64,000 nt of DNA from Agrilutibacter niabensis (GTDB lineage: Bacteria; Pseudomonadota; Gammaproteobacteria; Xanthomonadales; Xanthomonadaceae): assembly GCF_042657165.1 (NCBI RefSeq), contig NZ_JBHSNJ010000005.1, positions 315,660 to 379,659 on the forward strand, given 5' to 3'. A program made the translations under genes and the position numbers. Each line of letters opens with the position of its first letter. The stretch's first letter is position 1. Positions 1 to 9,248 of this stretch are shown here, piece after piece. The notes beneath the pieces are model-generated. The model searched no databases. It was given only the letters and a program-made list of their open reading frames with translations, and was not told the origin of the DNA.

Positions 1-1905
1 CAGGTAGCCGTCGACCGAACCGCGCGGCATGGCGATCACCGCGCGCTCGGTCTTGCCGCCACCGCGGCTGATCGAACCGCCGCGGCCATGGAAGAACGCG
101 ATCCGCACGCCACTGTCGCGTGCGAGCTTCGTCAGCGCGACCTGGGTCTGCTGCAGCGCCCAGCGCGACGCCAGCATCCCACCGTCCTTGGCGCTGTCCG
201 AATAGCCCAGCATCACCACCTGCCGCTGCCCACGCGCGGCGAGGTGCTGGCGGTACAGCGGATCAGCGAACAGCGCGCGCAGCGTGGCGGCGGCGGCATC
301 GAGATCGTCCACGGTTTCGAACAACGGCGCGATGTCGAGCGGCACCTGGGACGTTCCGTCTCCGGCATGCTCGATGCACCCCGCCTCGCGTGCCAGCGCG
401 AGCACCGAAAGCGCATCGGCGGCGCTGCGGCTCATGCTGATGATGTAGGGCCCGAAGGCGCGCTCGCCGTAACGCGGCCGCAGCCGGGCCACCGCGCGGA
501 ATACCTCGAGCGTGGATTGCGAGGTGTCGTTGCCCGGCCCTTCGACAGCGTCCTCGCCCTGCAGCAGGCGGTGCAGCCGCTGCGTGCGTTCGGCCACGCT
601 GCGCGCGGACCACTGCGCGTCGCCGAGCAGCGCCGCGATCGCGGCATCGTGGGTCGCCGAATCCTGGCGCAGGTCGAGGCTGGCGAGATGGAAGCCGAAG
701 CACGCCGCGCGCCGGCGCAGGCGACGCACGGCGAAACCGCCGGCGTGCTCGCCGCGATGCGTGCGCAGGCTGTCCTCGATCAGCGCGATGTCGGACTGGA
801 ACTCCTCGGCGTCGGCATAGCCCTCGGCTTCCTCGTGCTGCGTCGCCCACAGGCGTTCGTGGATGAAGGTGAGCAGCTTGCGGTAGGGCATGTCGGCATG
901 GCGCGGACGCAGCTTGGCGGCGGCGGCGGGCATGCGCTCGCGGTAGAACGCGATGCGCGCTAGCAGTTCGTCCGACACGTCCACGCGCGTGATCGACTGG
1001 CTCAGCACCTCGCCCAGCGCGACCAGGTCGCGCCGGTACGCCGCCAGCACCAGCGCGCGCTGGCCGGCGAGCGTGGCGGTGATGGTGTCGGCACCGACAT
1101 TGGGGTTGCCGTCCATGTCGCCGCCGACCCAGCTGCCGAATCCGAGCAGGTCGGGCACGGGCGCGGCGCCGTAGGTTTCCTCCAGCGCATCGCTGAATAC
1201 CTCGAAGAACACCGGCAGCACGCGGTACAGCACTTCCGACAGGTAATAGCCGACGTGCTGGAACTCGTCGGCGACGCTGGGTTGCGCCGACGGCGCCTCG
1301 GCGGTCTGCCAGCTCGTCGTCAGCGCGAGGCGGATGCGCTCGCGGTCGGCGCGCCGCTCGGCCGGCGTGCGGCTGCGGTCGATGTCGCCGACCAGGCAGG
1401 TGACGATCTCGCGTTCCTTCTTCAGCAGCGCGCGGCGCACGGCTTCGGTGGGATGCGCGGTGAAGACCGGCTCGATGCGCAGTCGCGGCAGCAGCGCCAG
1501 CAGTTCCTCGCGGCTGACGCCCTGCTTCATCAGGCCATTGAGCACGTCGCGCAGTCCGCCTGGTTGCGGCGCGGCCGCCTGGCGCTCGTAGTCGCGGCGG
1601 CGGCGGATGCGGTGCACGCGCTCGGCCAGGTTCACCGCCTGGAAGTAGGTGGAGAACGCACGCACCAGGTCGCTGGCATGGTCCAGGGGTACGCCCTCCA
1701 GCGCCTGCGCGAGTTCGGCGACCGGTGCGTTGCGTTCGCGGCGGCGGATCGCGGCGCGGCGCAGGCGTTCGACTTCCTCGAAGAACGCGGGCGAACGCTG
1801 GTCGGCGAGGATCTCGCCGACCAGCGCGCCGAGCATGTTCACGTCTTCGCGCAGCAGCGCATCGGTAGGCGAAAACTCGACGTTACGCAGGGGTTGCTCG
1901 GTCAT
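1..1905 (-). CDS. ppc: Phosphoenolpyruvate carboxylase, C-terminus beyond window
   Basis: Cytosolic enzyme that carboxylates phosphoenolpyruvate to oxaloacetate, refilling the TCA cycle. The visible 635 codons are the N-terminal two thirds of a roughly 900-residue protein; the left edge cuts it. The catalytic TAHPTE motif has its histidine at about residue 151, close to its place in the E. coli enzyme. A glycine-rich HGRGGSISRGGG loop lies near the edge and is followed by TERAVIAMPRGSVDGYL, also family-typical. The start at 1905 (MTEQPLRNVEF) gives a conventional N-terminus. An in-frame ATG at 1941 would add 12 residues, and neither has a convincing ribosome site. The gene is followed in transcription direction by sequence outside the window. 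Confidence 0.95.
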   Translation of the reverse strand, partial: MTEQPLRNVEFSPTDALLREDVNMLGALVGEILADQRSPAFFEEVERLRRAAIRRRERNAPVAELAQALEGVPLDHASDLVRAFSTYFQAVNLAERVHRIRRRRDYERQAAAPQPGGLRDVLNGLMKQGVSREELLALLPRLRIEPVFTAHPTEAVRRALLKKEREIVTCLVGDIDRSRTPAERRADRERIRLALTTSWQTAEAPSAQPSVADEFQHVGYYLSEVLYRVLPVFFEVFSDALEETYGAAPVPDLLGFGSWVGGDMDGNPNVGADTITATLAGQRALVLAAYRRDLVALGEVLSQSITRVDVSDELLARIAFYRERMPAAAAKLRPRHADMPYRKLLTFIHERLWATQHEEAEGYADAEEFQSDIALIEDSLRTHRGEHAGGFAVRRLRRRAACFGFHLASLDLRQDSATHDAAIAALLGDAQWSARSVAERTQRLHRLLQGEDAVEGPGNDTSQSTLEVFRAVARLRPRYGERAFGPYIISMSRSAADALSVLALAREAGCIEHAGDGTSQVPLDIAPLFETVDDLDAAAATLRALFADPLYRQHLAARGQRQVVMLGYSDSAKDGGMLASRWALQQTQVALTKLARDSGVRIAFFHGRGGSISRGGGKTERAVIAMPRGSVDGYL

Positions 1906-2034
1906 CGCCGGAGTCCGGCCGCCGCGGAAGGGAAGGTTCATGCCGCGAGTCTAGGGCCGGACCATGCTGCGTGGCAGCATGATTACAGCTGCAACCAAGT
2001 TGCCGCTGGCGTCGCGGAGCGCACGCCAGGAAGC

Positions 2035-2084
2035 CAGCCCTCATCCGCCCTTCGGGCGCCTTCTCCCGCGGCCGCGGGAGAAGG
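2035..2084. repeat. Palindromic intergenic repeat ending in a perfect hairpin
   Basis: The right part, 2059-2084, is a perfect 26-base palindrome (CCTTCTCCCGCGG and its complement). It is preceded by a C/T-rich arm containing CGCCCTTCGGGCG, itself a small hairpin. It lies just after the gshA stop codon and upstream of ppc. The form resembles the short dispersed GGGAGAAGG-type repeats of xanthomonads. No second copy was seen in this window. It may also end gshA transcripts, though there is no T-tract. Confidence 0.55.
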
Positions 2085-2092
2085 AACTGCAG

Positions 2093-3457
2093 TCAGTAGG
2101 CGAACTCGCCGAACACGCGGTCGATATTGCCCTGCCATTCGCCATGGAACAGCGCGAGCTTGCGCTCGGCCGGGGTCTCGTTGGCCTCTGCGAACTCGAT
2201 CAGCGGTTCCAGGAAGCGGCTCTCGTCGGTACCCTGGCTGTTCCTGCGTGCGCGGCGCTGCAGGCCGGCGACCGAGATCTTCAGCGCTTCCAGGGCGAGG
2301 TCGCGCACCGTGCCGTTGCGGAACGGCAGTTTCAGCGCGTACCTGGGTACGCCGTCGCGCAGCGCGTTGCGCTCGGCGAGGCTGAAGTCCTTGACCAGGT
2401 CCCAGGCCGCATCGAGCGCCGCATCGTCATAGAGCAGGCCGACCCAGAACGCCGGCAACGCGCACAGGCGGTTCCAGGGTCCGCCGTCGGCGCCGCGCAT
2501 CTCCAGGTACTTCTTCAGCCGCACCTCCGGGAACGCGGTGGTCATGTGGTCGGACCAGTCGCGCAGCGTCGGCAGCGCGCCGGGCAGCACGTCGAGCTCG
2601 CCGCGCATGAACTTGCGGAACGACTTGCCGCTGGCGTCGACGTACTCGCCGTTGCGATAGGAGAAGTACATCGGCACATCGAGCAGGTAGTCGACGTAGC
2701 GCTCGAAGCCGAAGCCGTCCTCGAACACGAAGTCGAGCATGCCGGTGCGGTCCGGATCGGTGTCGGTCCAGATGTGGGAGCGGTACGACAGGTAGCCGTT
2801 GGGCTTGCCCTCGGTGAACGGCGAATCGGCGAACAGCGCGGTGGCGATCGGCTGCAGCGCCAGCGACACGCGGAATTTCTTCACCATGTCGGCTTCACTG
2901 CTGAAGTCGAGGTTGACCTGCACCGTGCAGGTGCGCGTCATCATGTCCAGGCCGAGGTCGCCGCGCTTGGGCATGTACTCGCGCATGATCTTGTACCGGC
3001 CCTTGGGCATCCACGGCATCTCCTCGCGCTTCCACTTAGGCTGGAAGCCCATGCCGAGGAAGCCGAGCTGCAGTTCCTGCGCGACCGTCTTGACCTCGGC
3101 GAGGTGGCTGTTGGTTTCGCGGCAGGTTTCGTGGATGTGCTCGAGCGGCGCGCCGGAGAGTTCGAGCTGGCCGGCGGGCTCCAGCGTCACCGATGCCCCG
3201 TCGCGGAGCAGGGCGATGGTTCGGCCATGCTCCTGCACCGGCGTCCAGCCGAAACGCGTCAGCCCGGTGAGCAGGGCTTCGATGCCGCGATCGCCAGCGA
3301 ACGTCGGCGGGCGCAGGTCATCGAGGCGGAAGCCGAACTTCTCGTGCTCGGTGCCGATCCGCCAGTCCGCGCGCGGCTTGCTGCCACTGGCGATGTACTC
3401 GACCAGTTCGCGATGGTCGGTGATGGGTGATTCGGCGACGTTGCTCGGGCTCGACAT
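2093..3457 (-). CDS. gshA: Glutamate-cysteine ligase, plant/alphaproteobacterial type
   Basis: Joins glutamate and cysteine with ATP, the first and limiting step of glutathione synthesis in the cytosol. The 454-residue protein has the length of the GCS2/plant-type family rather than the E. coli type. Family features visible are WRIGTEHEKFGF near residue 32, a glycine-rich GAPLEHIHET segment, MPKGRYKIMREYMP and CTVQVNLDF in the middle, and FRNGTVRDLALEALKI near the C-terminus. The open frame extends far upstream, but the ATG at 3457 has AGGAA about 12 bases ahead and starts the recognisable protein. The stop is followed by the palindromic repeat. No gshB lies nearby. Confidence 0.93.
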   Translation of the reverse strand: MSSPSNVAESPITDHRELVEYIASGSKPRADWRIGTEHEKFGFRLDDLRPPTFAGDRGIEALLTGLTRFGWTPVQEHGRTIALLRDGASVTLEPAGQLELSGAPLEHIHETCRETNSHLAEVKTVAQELQLGFLGMGFQPKWKREEMPWMPKGRYKIMREYMPKRGDLGLDMMTRTCTVQVNLDFSSEADMVKKFRVSLALQPIATALFADSPFTEGKPNGYLSYRSHIWTDTDPDRTGMLDFVFEDGFGFERYVDYLLDVPMYFSYRNGEYVDASGKSFRKFMRGELDVLPGALPTLRDWSDHMTTAFPEVRLKKYLEMRGADGGPWNRLCALPAFWVGLLYDDAALDAAWDLVKDFSLAERNALRDGVPRYALKLPFRNGTVRDLALEALKISVAGLQRRARRNSQGTDESRFLEPLIEFAEANETPAERKLALFHGEWQGNIDRVFGEFAY

Positions 3458-3565
3458 GGGGGTCGCGGTTCCTGGGGAGGGGCGATCTGGAGATGGGCGA
3501 TTAGGACAGGCATGACATGGGGTCGGTGCCCTAACATCGCAATCGATGAAGCATAGCCCGGCCCC

Positions 3566-5134
3566 ATGACGCGATTGCCCGCCCTGCTGCTGTGGCTGTG
3601 TTCCAGCGCCGCGTTCGCTTTCCCCGTGCAGCTGGAGCGGGGCAACGGTCCCGAACCCGCCACCCTCGATGCGCATCGCTGCCAGGAGGTGGCCTGCGGC
3701 AACGTGCTGCGCGACCTGTACGAGGGGCTGGTCACCGAGGACGCAGCCGGCGCCCTGATCCCGGGCATGGCCGAGCGCTGGACCGTGTCGGGCGATGGCC
3801 GCGCGTGGACCTTCACCCTGCGCGACGGCCTGCGCTGGAGCAATGGCGAAGCGCTCGATGCCGGGCAGGTGGTGGCGAGTTTCCGGCGCGCGTTCGCGCC
3901 CGCGACGGCGGCGCCGTTCGGTGAACTGTTCGACGCCCTGCATAACGCGCGCAGGGTGCAGGCGGGCGAAGTGCCACCGACGGCGCTGGGCGTGGCGGCG
4001 CCGGATGCACGCACGGTGGTGTTCACCCTCGATCGCAGCGCGCCGCTGCCGGCGCTGCTGACCCTGCCGATCGCGTTCCCGGTGTACCTGCCCGCGGTGG
4101 AACGGTTCGGCACGCAGCACACCCGGCCCGGGCAGCTGGTCTCGAACGGCGCCTACCGGCTTGCGGCGTGGACGCCGCAGGCGAACCTGGTGGTCGAGCG
4201 CAACGCGTATTTCCACTCCAGGCGCGATGTGGCGATCAACCGCGTGCGCTTCCACGTCACCGAGGACGCGGCGGCCGAACTGCAGCGCTTCGCCGCCGGC
4301 GACCTGCACCTCACCGAGGTCGTGCCGCCGCAGCCACTGGATGCACTACGCGCCCGCTTCGGCACGCAGCTGCGGATCTCGCCGTACCTGGGCGCGTTCT
4401 GGCTGGGGATGAACCTGACCCAGCCGCCGCTGCGCGACAACCCGCAGTTGCGCCGCGCACTCGCGCTAGCGGTGGATCGCGACAAGCTCACCCGCCACAT
4501 CACCGGCTTCGGCGAGCAGCCCGCCTTCGGCATCGTGCCGCCGGGCATCGCCGGTTACTCGCCTGCCGCGACGCCGTGGTCGGTGTTGCCGCAGGCGCAG
4601 CGCGAAGCGCGGGCCCGCGCGCTGTACCGCGCAGCCGGCTATTCGCGGCGGCACCCGCTGGTAATCGAGCTGCGCTACAACACGTCCACGCCGCACCGGC
4701 GCATGGCGCTGGCGGTGGCGGCGATGTGGCGCGAGGTGCTGGGCGTGCAGGTCAGGCTGCGCAACGAGGAATGGAAGGTCTTCGTCGGCAACCGCAAGCA
4801 GCGCGTGATCACGCAGGTGTTCCGCGGCGGCTGGATCGCCGACGTGCCCGATGCTCGCAACTTCCTTGCCGCTTTCGGCAACGACGGGCCGTTGAACTGG
4901 AGCGGCTACGACGATGCCGGCTTCCGCGAGCGGCTGGCGAAGGCGGATGCCGCTGCCACCGAAGCTGCGCGCAATGCCTGGCTGCGTGCCGCGGAGCAGC
5001 GGGTTCTGAACGATGATGCGGTGTTGCCGCTGTATTTCTACACCTCCAAGCACCTGGTCGATGCACGGTTGTCCGGGTACGAAGCCAATGCACTGGACCG
5101 CCACGCGTCGCGCTGGCTACGCCTGCTTCCCTGA
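3566..5134 (+). CDS. Peptide-type ABC transporter substrate-binding protein (SBP_bac_5)
   Basis: Periplasmic binding protein of the OppA/DppA class, 522 residues. The first about 19 residues form a Sec signal peptide ending near AAFA. Mature-domain marks of the family are EPATLDAHRCQE, DLYEGLVTED, PGMAERWTVSGDG with WTFTLRDGLRWSNGE, and LVSNGAYRLAAW, which together outline the bilobed fold. Such proteins bind oligopeptides or similar ligands and hand them to OppBC-type permeases. Nineteen bases downstream begins a VIT-family gene, and after it one OppB-like permease. No second permease or ATPase is present here, so the partner set is incomplete. The ligand cannot be told from sequence. Confidence 0.9.
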   Translation: MTRLPALLLWLCSSAAFAFPVQLERGNGPEPATLDAHRCQEVACGNVLRDLYEGLVTEDAAGALIPGMAERWTVSGDGRAWTFTLRDGLRWSNGEALDAGQVVASFRRAFAPATAAPFGELFDALHNARRVQAGEVPPTALGVAAPDARTVVFTLDRSAPLPALLTLPIAFPVYLPAVERFGTQHTRPGQLVSNGAYRLAAWTPQANLVVERNAYFHSRRDVAINRVRFHVTEDAAAELQRFAAGDLHLTEVVPPQPLDALRARFGTQLRISPYLGAFWLGMNLTQPPLRDNPQLRRALALAVDRDKLTRHITGFGEQPAFGIVPPGIAGYSPAATPWSVLPQAQREARARALYRAAGYSRRHPLVIELRYNTSTPHRRMALAVAAMWREVLGVQVRLRNEEWKVFVGNRKQRVITQVFRGGWIADVPDARNFLAAFGNDGPLNWSGYDDAGFRERLAKADAAATEAARNAWLRAAEQRVLNDDAVLPLYFYTSKHLVDARLSGYEANALDRHASRWLRLLP

Positions 5135-5152
5135 TAGAGCGAGGAGTCTTTG

Positions 5153-5848
5153 ATGCGTCGATGGCATGCCGAGGATCATCGCAGCGGACGCTCGGGCTGG
5201 CTGCGTGCGGCCGTGCTCGGCGCCAACGACGGCATCGTGTCCGTGGCCGGACTCGTCGTCGGCGTGGCGGCGAGTGGCGCCGGTGCCGCCACGGTGCTGG
5301 CCAGCGGCATTGCCGGGGTCGTGGCGGGCGCGATGTCGATGGCGGCCGGCGAATACGTGTCGGTGCAGTCGCAGGCCGACGCGGAGCGTGCCGACCTGGC
5401 CAAGGAAACCCGCGAGCTGGCCGAGGATCCGGCCAGCGAATTGTTCGAGCTGACCGGCATCTACATCCGCCGCGGCCTGACGCCCGACCTGGCGCGGCAG
5501 GTGGCTGAGCAGCTCACCGCGCACGATGCGCTCGGCAGCCACGCGCGCGACGAGCTCGGCATCACCGAGACGTTGCGCGCACGTCCGCTGCAGGCGGCGC
5601 TGGCCTCCGCCGGCGCCTTCGTCGCCGGTGCGCTGCTGCCGATCGCCTCGGTGGTGCTCGCGCCGGAGGGACGACTGCAGGCCGCCACCATCATCACCAC
5701 GCTGGCCTCGCTGGCGGTGTCGGGCGCGCTGGCCGCGTGGGCGGGCGGCGCATCGGCCTCGCGCGGTGCACTGCGCGTCGCCTTCTGGGGGGCGCTGGCG
5801 ATGGGTGCCGCGGCGCTGATCGGCCGCCTCTTCGACGTGCAGGTGTGA
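5153..5848 (+). CDS. VIT/CCC1-family metal transporter
   Basis: Inner-membrane protein of the VIT1/CCC1 family, whose characterised members move iron or manganese out of the cytosol. Its 231 residues begin with a short basic stretch, then LRAAVLGANDGIVS, the usual first membrane helix of the family. GAMSMAAGEYVSVQSQ follows near residue 65. An acidic, helical cytosolic segment rich in Glu and Arg occupies about residues 75-140, and three more membrane helices follow. The ATG at 5153 has GAGGAG at 5141-5146; a TTG one codon earlier is possible. The gene sits between a binding-protein gene and a permease gene, only 2 bases before the latter's GTG. Metal specificity is not shown. Confidence 0.9.
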   Translation: MRRWHAEDHRSGRSGWLRAAVLGANDGIVSVAGLVVGVAASGAGAATVLASGIAGVVAGAMSMAAGEYVSVQSQADAERADLAKETRELAEDPASELFELTGIYIRRGLTPDLARQVAEQLTAHDALGSHARDELGITETLRARPLQAALASAGAFVAGALLPIASVVLAPEGRLQAATIITTLASLAVSGALAAWAGGASASRGALRVAFWGALAMGAAALIGRLFDVQV

Positions 5849-5850
5849 GG

Positions 5851-6786
5851 GTGTCGGCACGCACCGTCGCAGCGCGCTGGGGCTCGCGCCTGCTGGAAGC
5901 GCTGATCACGCTGTGGCTGCTGGCCACGCTCTGCTTCGCCCTGCTGCGCGCGGCACCGGGCGGCCCGTTCGATACCGAGAAGGCTGCACCACCGGAAGTC
6001 CAGGCCGCGCTCGCCACGCAATACCGGCTGGACCGCCCGCTGCTGGCGCAATACGGCGCGTGGCTGGGCGATGTCGCGCGCGGCGACCTCGGGCCGTCGT
6101 TCCAGTATCCCGACTACACCGTCAACCAACTGGTCGCGAACGCGCTGCCGGTGTCCGCGCTCAATGGCGGCCTGGCCTTGCTGCTGGCGCTGCTGCTCGG
6201 CATTCCGCTGGGCATCTGGTCCGCATTGCGCGCGGGGCGCTGGATCGATCGCGTGCTGATGTTCGTCGCCGGACTGGGACTGGCGGTGCCGAAGTTCGTC
6301 GCGGCGCCACTGCTGGTGCTGCTGTTCGCGGTGACGCTGCACTGGCTGCCCGCGGGCGGCTGGGGCGAGTGGAACAACATCGTGCTGCCGGTGATCGCGC
6401 TCGCACTGCCCAACCTCGCCTACTGCGCGCGCCTGACCCGTGCCTCGATGCTGGAAACGTTGTCGGCCGACTACCTGCGCGCGGCCCGCGCGCGCGGCCT
6501 GTCGGAAACGCGCCTGCTGTTCGCGCATGCGTTGAAGCCGGCCATGCTGCCGGTGGTGGCCTGGCTGTCGCCGGCGCTGATCAATGTCGTCACCGGTTCG
6601 GCCGTGGTCGAGCAGGTCTTCGGCATTCCCGGCATGGGCCGCTACTTCGTGCAGGGCGCGCTCAATCGCGACTACACCCTGGTGCTTGGCGTGGTGCTGG
6701 TGGTGGGCGCGCTGATCGTGCTGATCAATACGCTGGTGGATGCGGTGCGCGCACGGATGGACCCGAGGCTCGATGCTTCCGCCTAG
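5851..6786 (+). CDS. OppB/DppB-type ABC transporter permease
   Basis: Inner-membrane permease subunit, 311 residues, with six predicted membrane segments. It opens with an N-terminal helix and APGGPFD, the N-terminal hallmark of OppB/DppB permeases. The cytosolic coupling loop near residue 210 reads YLRAARARGLSETRLLFAHA, the EAA-type motif that contacts the ATPase. GSAVVEQVFGIPGMGRYF follows, again typical of the family. The GTG at 5851 is chosen because it lies 2 bases past the upstream stop with AGGTG just ahead; the frame is open further upstream, inside the VIT gene. OppB permeases normally pair with an OppC permease and OppD/F ATPases, none of which is here. Confidence 0.9.
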   Translation: MSARTVAARWGSRLLEALITLWLLATLCFALLRAAPGGPFDTEKAAPPEVQAALATQYRLDRPLLAQYGAWLGDVARGDLGPSFQYPDYTVNQLVANALPVSALNGGLALLLALLLGIPLGIWSALRAGRWIDRVLMFVAGLGLAVPKFVAAPLLVLLFAVTLHWLPAGGWGEWNNIVLPVIALALPNLAYCARLTRASMLETLSADYLRAARARGLSETRLLFAHALKPAMLPVVAWLSPALINVVTGSAVVEQVFGIPGMGRYFVQGALNRDYTLVLGVVLVVGALIVLINTLVDAVRARMDPRLDASA

Positions 6787-6902
6787 GTAATGCCGGCGCG
6801 GCGGCGATGATTACGATTTCATCGCCGAAACCGCACGGGCCCGGCGCGACGGACTGCATAGAATCGATCCGCGCCGCACCGGCGCCAGCCATTGGTCATC
6901 GC

Positions 6903-8750
6903 ATGAAGCGCCTGCTCGCGTTCTGCTTCGCGCTGTTGTTCAGCACCGGGGTCGCCGCGCGCGGCTTCGCGATCGACCGGGTCGAGCCCGCCAGCTGGTG
7001 GGTGGGCATGAAGCACGATCGTGTCGAACTGATGGTGCATGGCCCCGGCATCGCCGCGCTCACTCCGCGGGTGGCATGGGCCGGCGTGTCCGTGGCCGGC
7101 GTCGCCCGGGTCGAGAACCCGAACTACCTGTTCGTTACCCTCGCCATCGCCGCGGACGCCAAGCCGGGGCGCCTCGCCATCGATTTCCTCGACGGCGAGC
7201 GCATCGCGGTGCGCCATCCGTGGCGGTTGGAGGCACGCGAAGCCGGTTCGGCGCAACGGCGCGGCTTCGATGCCTCCGATGCGATCTACCTGGTCACGCC
7301 CGACCGCTTCGCCAACGGCGATCCCGGCAACGACAGCGCGGCCGGCATGCAGGAACATGCCAATCGCGCCGATTCCAATGGCCGCCACGGCGGCGACATC
7401 GCCGGCATCCGCCAGCACCTGGATTACATCGCCGGCATGGGCTTCACCCAGCTGTGGCCGACGCCGCTGCTGGAAAACAACCAGCCGCAGACCTCGTACC
7501 ACGGTTACGCGATCACCGACCTGTACCGCACCGATCCGCGCTTCGGAAGCAACGAGGATTACCGCGCGCTGTCGCAGGAAGCGCGCGAGCGTGGCATCGG
7601 CCTGATCATGGACGTGGTGCTCAACCACGTCGGCTCCAGTCACTGGTGGATGCGCGATCCGCCGACGCCGGACTGGTTCAACCGCGCCGGGCACTACGCC
7701 CAAACCAACCATCGCCGCACCACCGTGCAGGATCCGCACGCCGCGCCGGAAGACAAGGCCTTGTTCGTCGAGGGCTGGTTCGTGAAGTCGATGCCCGACC
7801 TCAATCAGCGCAACCCGCACCTTGCCGCCTACCTGATCCAGAACACGCTGTGGTGGATCGAGTACGCGGGGCTGTCGGGCATTCGGGAAGACACCTTCGG
7901 TTACGCCGACACCGCCTTCCTCAGTGCGTGGGGGCGCGCGGTGATGGACGAGTACCCGGGCTTCGCGATGGTCGGCGAGGAGTGGAGCGCGAATCCGGCG
8001 ATCGTCGCGCACTGGCAGCGCGGCAAGGCCAACCCCGACGGCCACGTGCCGCACATGACCAGCATGATGGACTTCCCGCTGCACATCGCACTGCGCACGG
8101 CGCTGCTGCAGCCGGAGGGCTGGGACGGCGGCTGGGTCGGACTGTACGAGACGCTCGCCAACGACTTCCTGTATCCGGATCCGGACCGGCTGGTGGTGTT
8201 CGCCGAGAACCACGACACCCCGCGCGTGCTCGCCCACCTCAACGGCGACATCGCCCTGTTCAAGATGGCGATGGCCCATACCGCCACCGTGCGCGGCATC
8301 CCGCAGTTCTACTACGGCTCGGAAGTGCTGCTCGCCGGTCCGCGCGAACGCAACGATGGCGAGTTGCGCGCCGACATGCCCGGCGGCTGGGCGGGCGATG
8401 CACGCAGCGCCTTCACCGGCGAGGGCCTTTCAACCGCGCAGCGCGACGCGCAGCAGTACCTGCGCACGCTGTTCAACTGGCGCAAGCGCACCCCGGTCGT
8501 GCAGCACGGCAAGCTGCAGCATTTCGCGCCGGCCGAGGGTGTGTACGTGTACTTCCGTTACGACGGCAAGAACACGGTGATGGTGGCGCTGAACAAGAAC
8601 CCCGGCACCACTTGGCTGGCGCTGGGTCGCTTCGGCGATTTCATCAAGCCCGGCAGCGATGGCCGCGACATCTTCAGCGGCACGCGCGTCGCACTGGACG
8701 CGTCGCTGCAGCTGCCGGGCCAGTCGGCGACCATCCTCGAGATCGAGTAG
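6903..8750 (+). CDS. Exported GH13 alpha-amylase-family enzyme (neopullulanase/cyclomaltodextrinase type)
   Basis: Glycoside hydrolase of 615 residues with a Sec signal peptide (about residues 1-20, ending GVAARG), so it acts in the periplasm or outside. An N-terminal beta domain (about 22-115) is typical of cyclomaltodextrinases. The TIM barrel follows, with the four conserved regions: DVVLNH at 237, IREDTFGY with nucleophile Asp330, VGEEW with acid/base Glu359, and ENHDTPR with Asp438. The spacing matches neopullulanases. A C-terminal beta domain ends the protein. Expected substrates are maltodextrins, cyclodextrins or pullulan; which one is not clear. It stands alone, 116 bases after the permease gene, and a TAGAAT -10-like element lies at 6859-6864. 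Confidence 0.92.
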   Translation: MKRLLAFCFALLFSTGVAARGFAIDRVEPASWWVGMKHDRVELMVHGPGIAALTPRVAWAGVSVAGVARVENPNYLFVTLAIAADAKPGRLAIDFLDGERIAVRHPWRLEAREAGSAQRRGFDASDAIYLVTPDRFANGDPGNDSAAGMQEHANRADSNGRHGGDIAGIRQHLDYIAGMGFTQLWPTPLLENNQPQTSYHGYAITDLYRTDPRFGSNEDYRALSQEARERGIGLIMDVVLNHVGSSHWWMRDPPTPDWFNRAGHYAQTNHRRTTVQDPHAAPEDKALFVEGWFVKSMPDLNQRNPHLAAYLIQNTLWWIEYAGLSGIREDTFGYADTAFLSAWGRAVMDEYPGFAMVGEEWSANPAIVAHWQRGKANPDGHVPHMTSMMDFPLHIALRTALLQPEGWDGGWVGLYETLANDFLYPDPDRLVVFAENHDTPRVLAHLNGDIALFKMAMAHTATVRGIPQFYYGSEVLLAGPRERNDGELRADMPGGWAGDARSAFTGEGLSTAQRDAQQYLRTLFNWRKRTPVVQHGKLQHFAPAEGVYVYFRYDGKNTVMVALNKNPGTTWLALGRFGDFIKPGSDGRDIFSGTRVALDASLQLPGQSATILEIE

Positions 8751-8810
8751 TTCGCAACGCGCGCGCCGCTACCTGATGCCGGCAGGAGCGACCGCGCGTG
8801 CGGCCGGCAC

Positions 8811-9200
8811 TTACTTCTGGCTGCGGCGTGCTGCCTGGGCGCGCATCTGTGCGATGTACTCCAGCTCGTTCCTGGCGCCGTGGTCGTCGGGATCCAAGGC
8901 CAGGCATTGCCTGAACTTTGCCTCGGCCGCATCGAGCTTGCCCTGCTCGATCAGCACGAAGCCGACCCCACGCTTGGCGCGGGTGAGATCGCGAAGCTTT
9001 TCCTCGGGTGGCGAAAACTCGGCGGCCGACTCCGCCGCTTCGTACTGGGCACGTGCATCGTCCCAGGCGCGCCGGTGCTGGTGGATCTGACCGAGTTCGG
9101 AGAGGTAGCGTGAATTCTGCGGCGAGAGATGGAGCGCGTGGCCGAGGGCCGCCTTCGCCGCGTCCAGCTGGTCGAGCTCGAAGAGCGCGTAGGCCTTCAT
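8811..9200 (-). CDS. TPR-repeat protein, probably missing its N-terminal half
   Basis: A 129-residue product made of tetratricopeptide repeats. AYALFELDQLDAAKAALGHA and GFVLIEQGKLDAAEAKFRQC show the 34-residue TPR pattern, and further partial repeats lie between. No signal peptide or enzymatic domain is visible. The same frame stays open upstream of the ATG to 9248, where it meets the ysxC stop codon, and those 16 codons (ending VPWAEACY) also read like TPR sequence. There is no ATG, GTG or TTG in that stretch. The natural reading is a longer exported TPR protein that has lost its 5' part by deletion, making this a remnant, or one restarted at 9200 through coupling to ysxC. Confidence 0.6.
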   Translation of the reverse strand: MKAYALFELDQLDAAKAALGHALHLSPQNSRYLSELGQIHQHRRAWDDARAQYEAAESAAEFSPPEEKLRDLTRAKRGVGFVLIEQGKLDAAEAKFRQCLALDPDDHGARNELEYIAQMRAQAARRSQK

Positions 9201-9248
9201 GTAGCAGGCCTCGGCCCACGGGACGTGGATCGGGCCCCGCGCCTTCGG

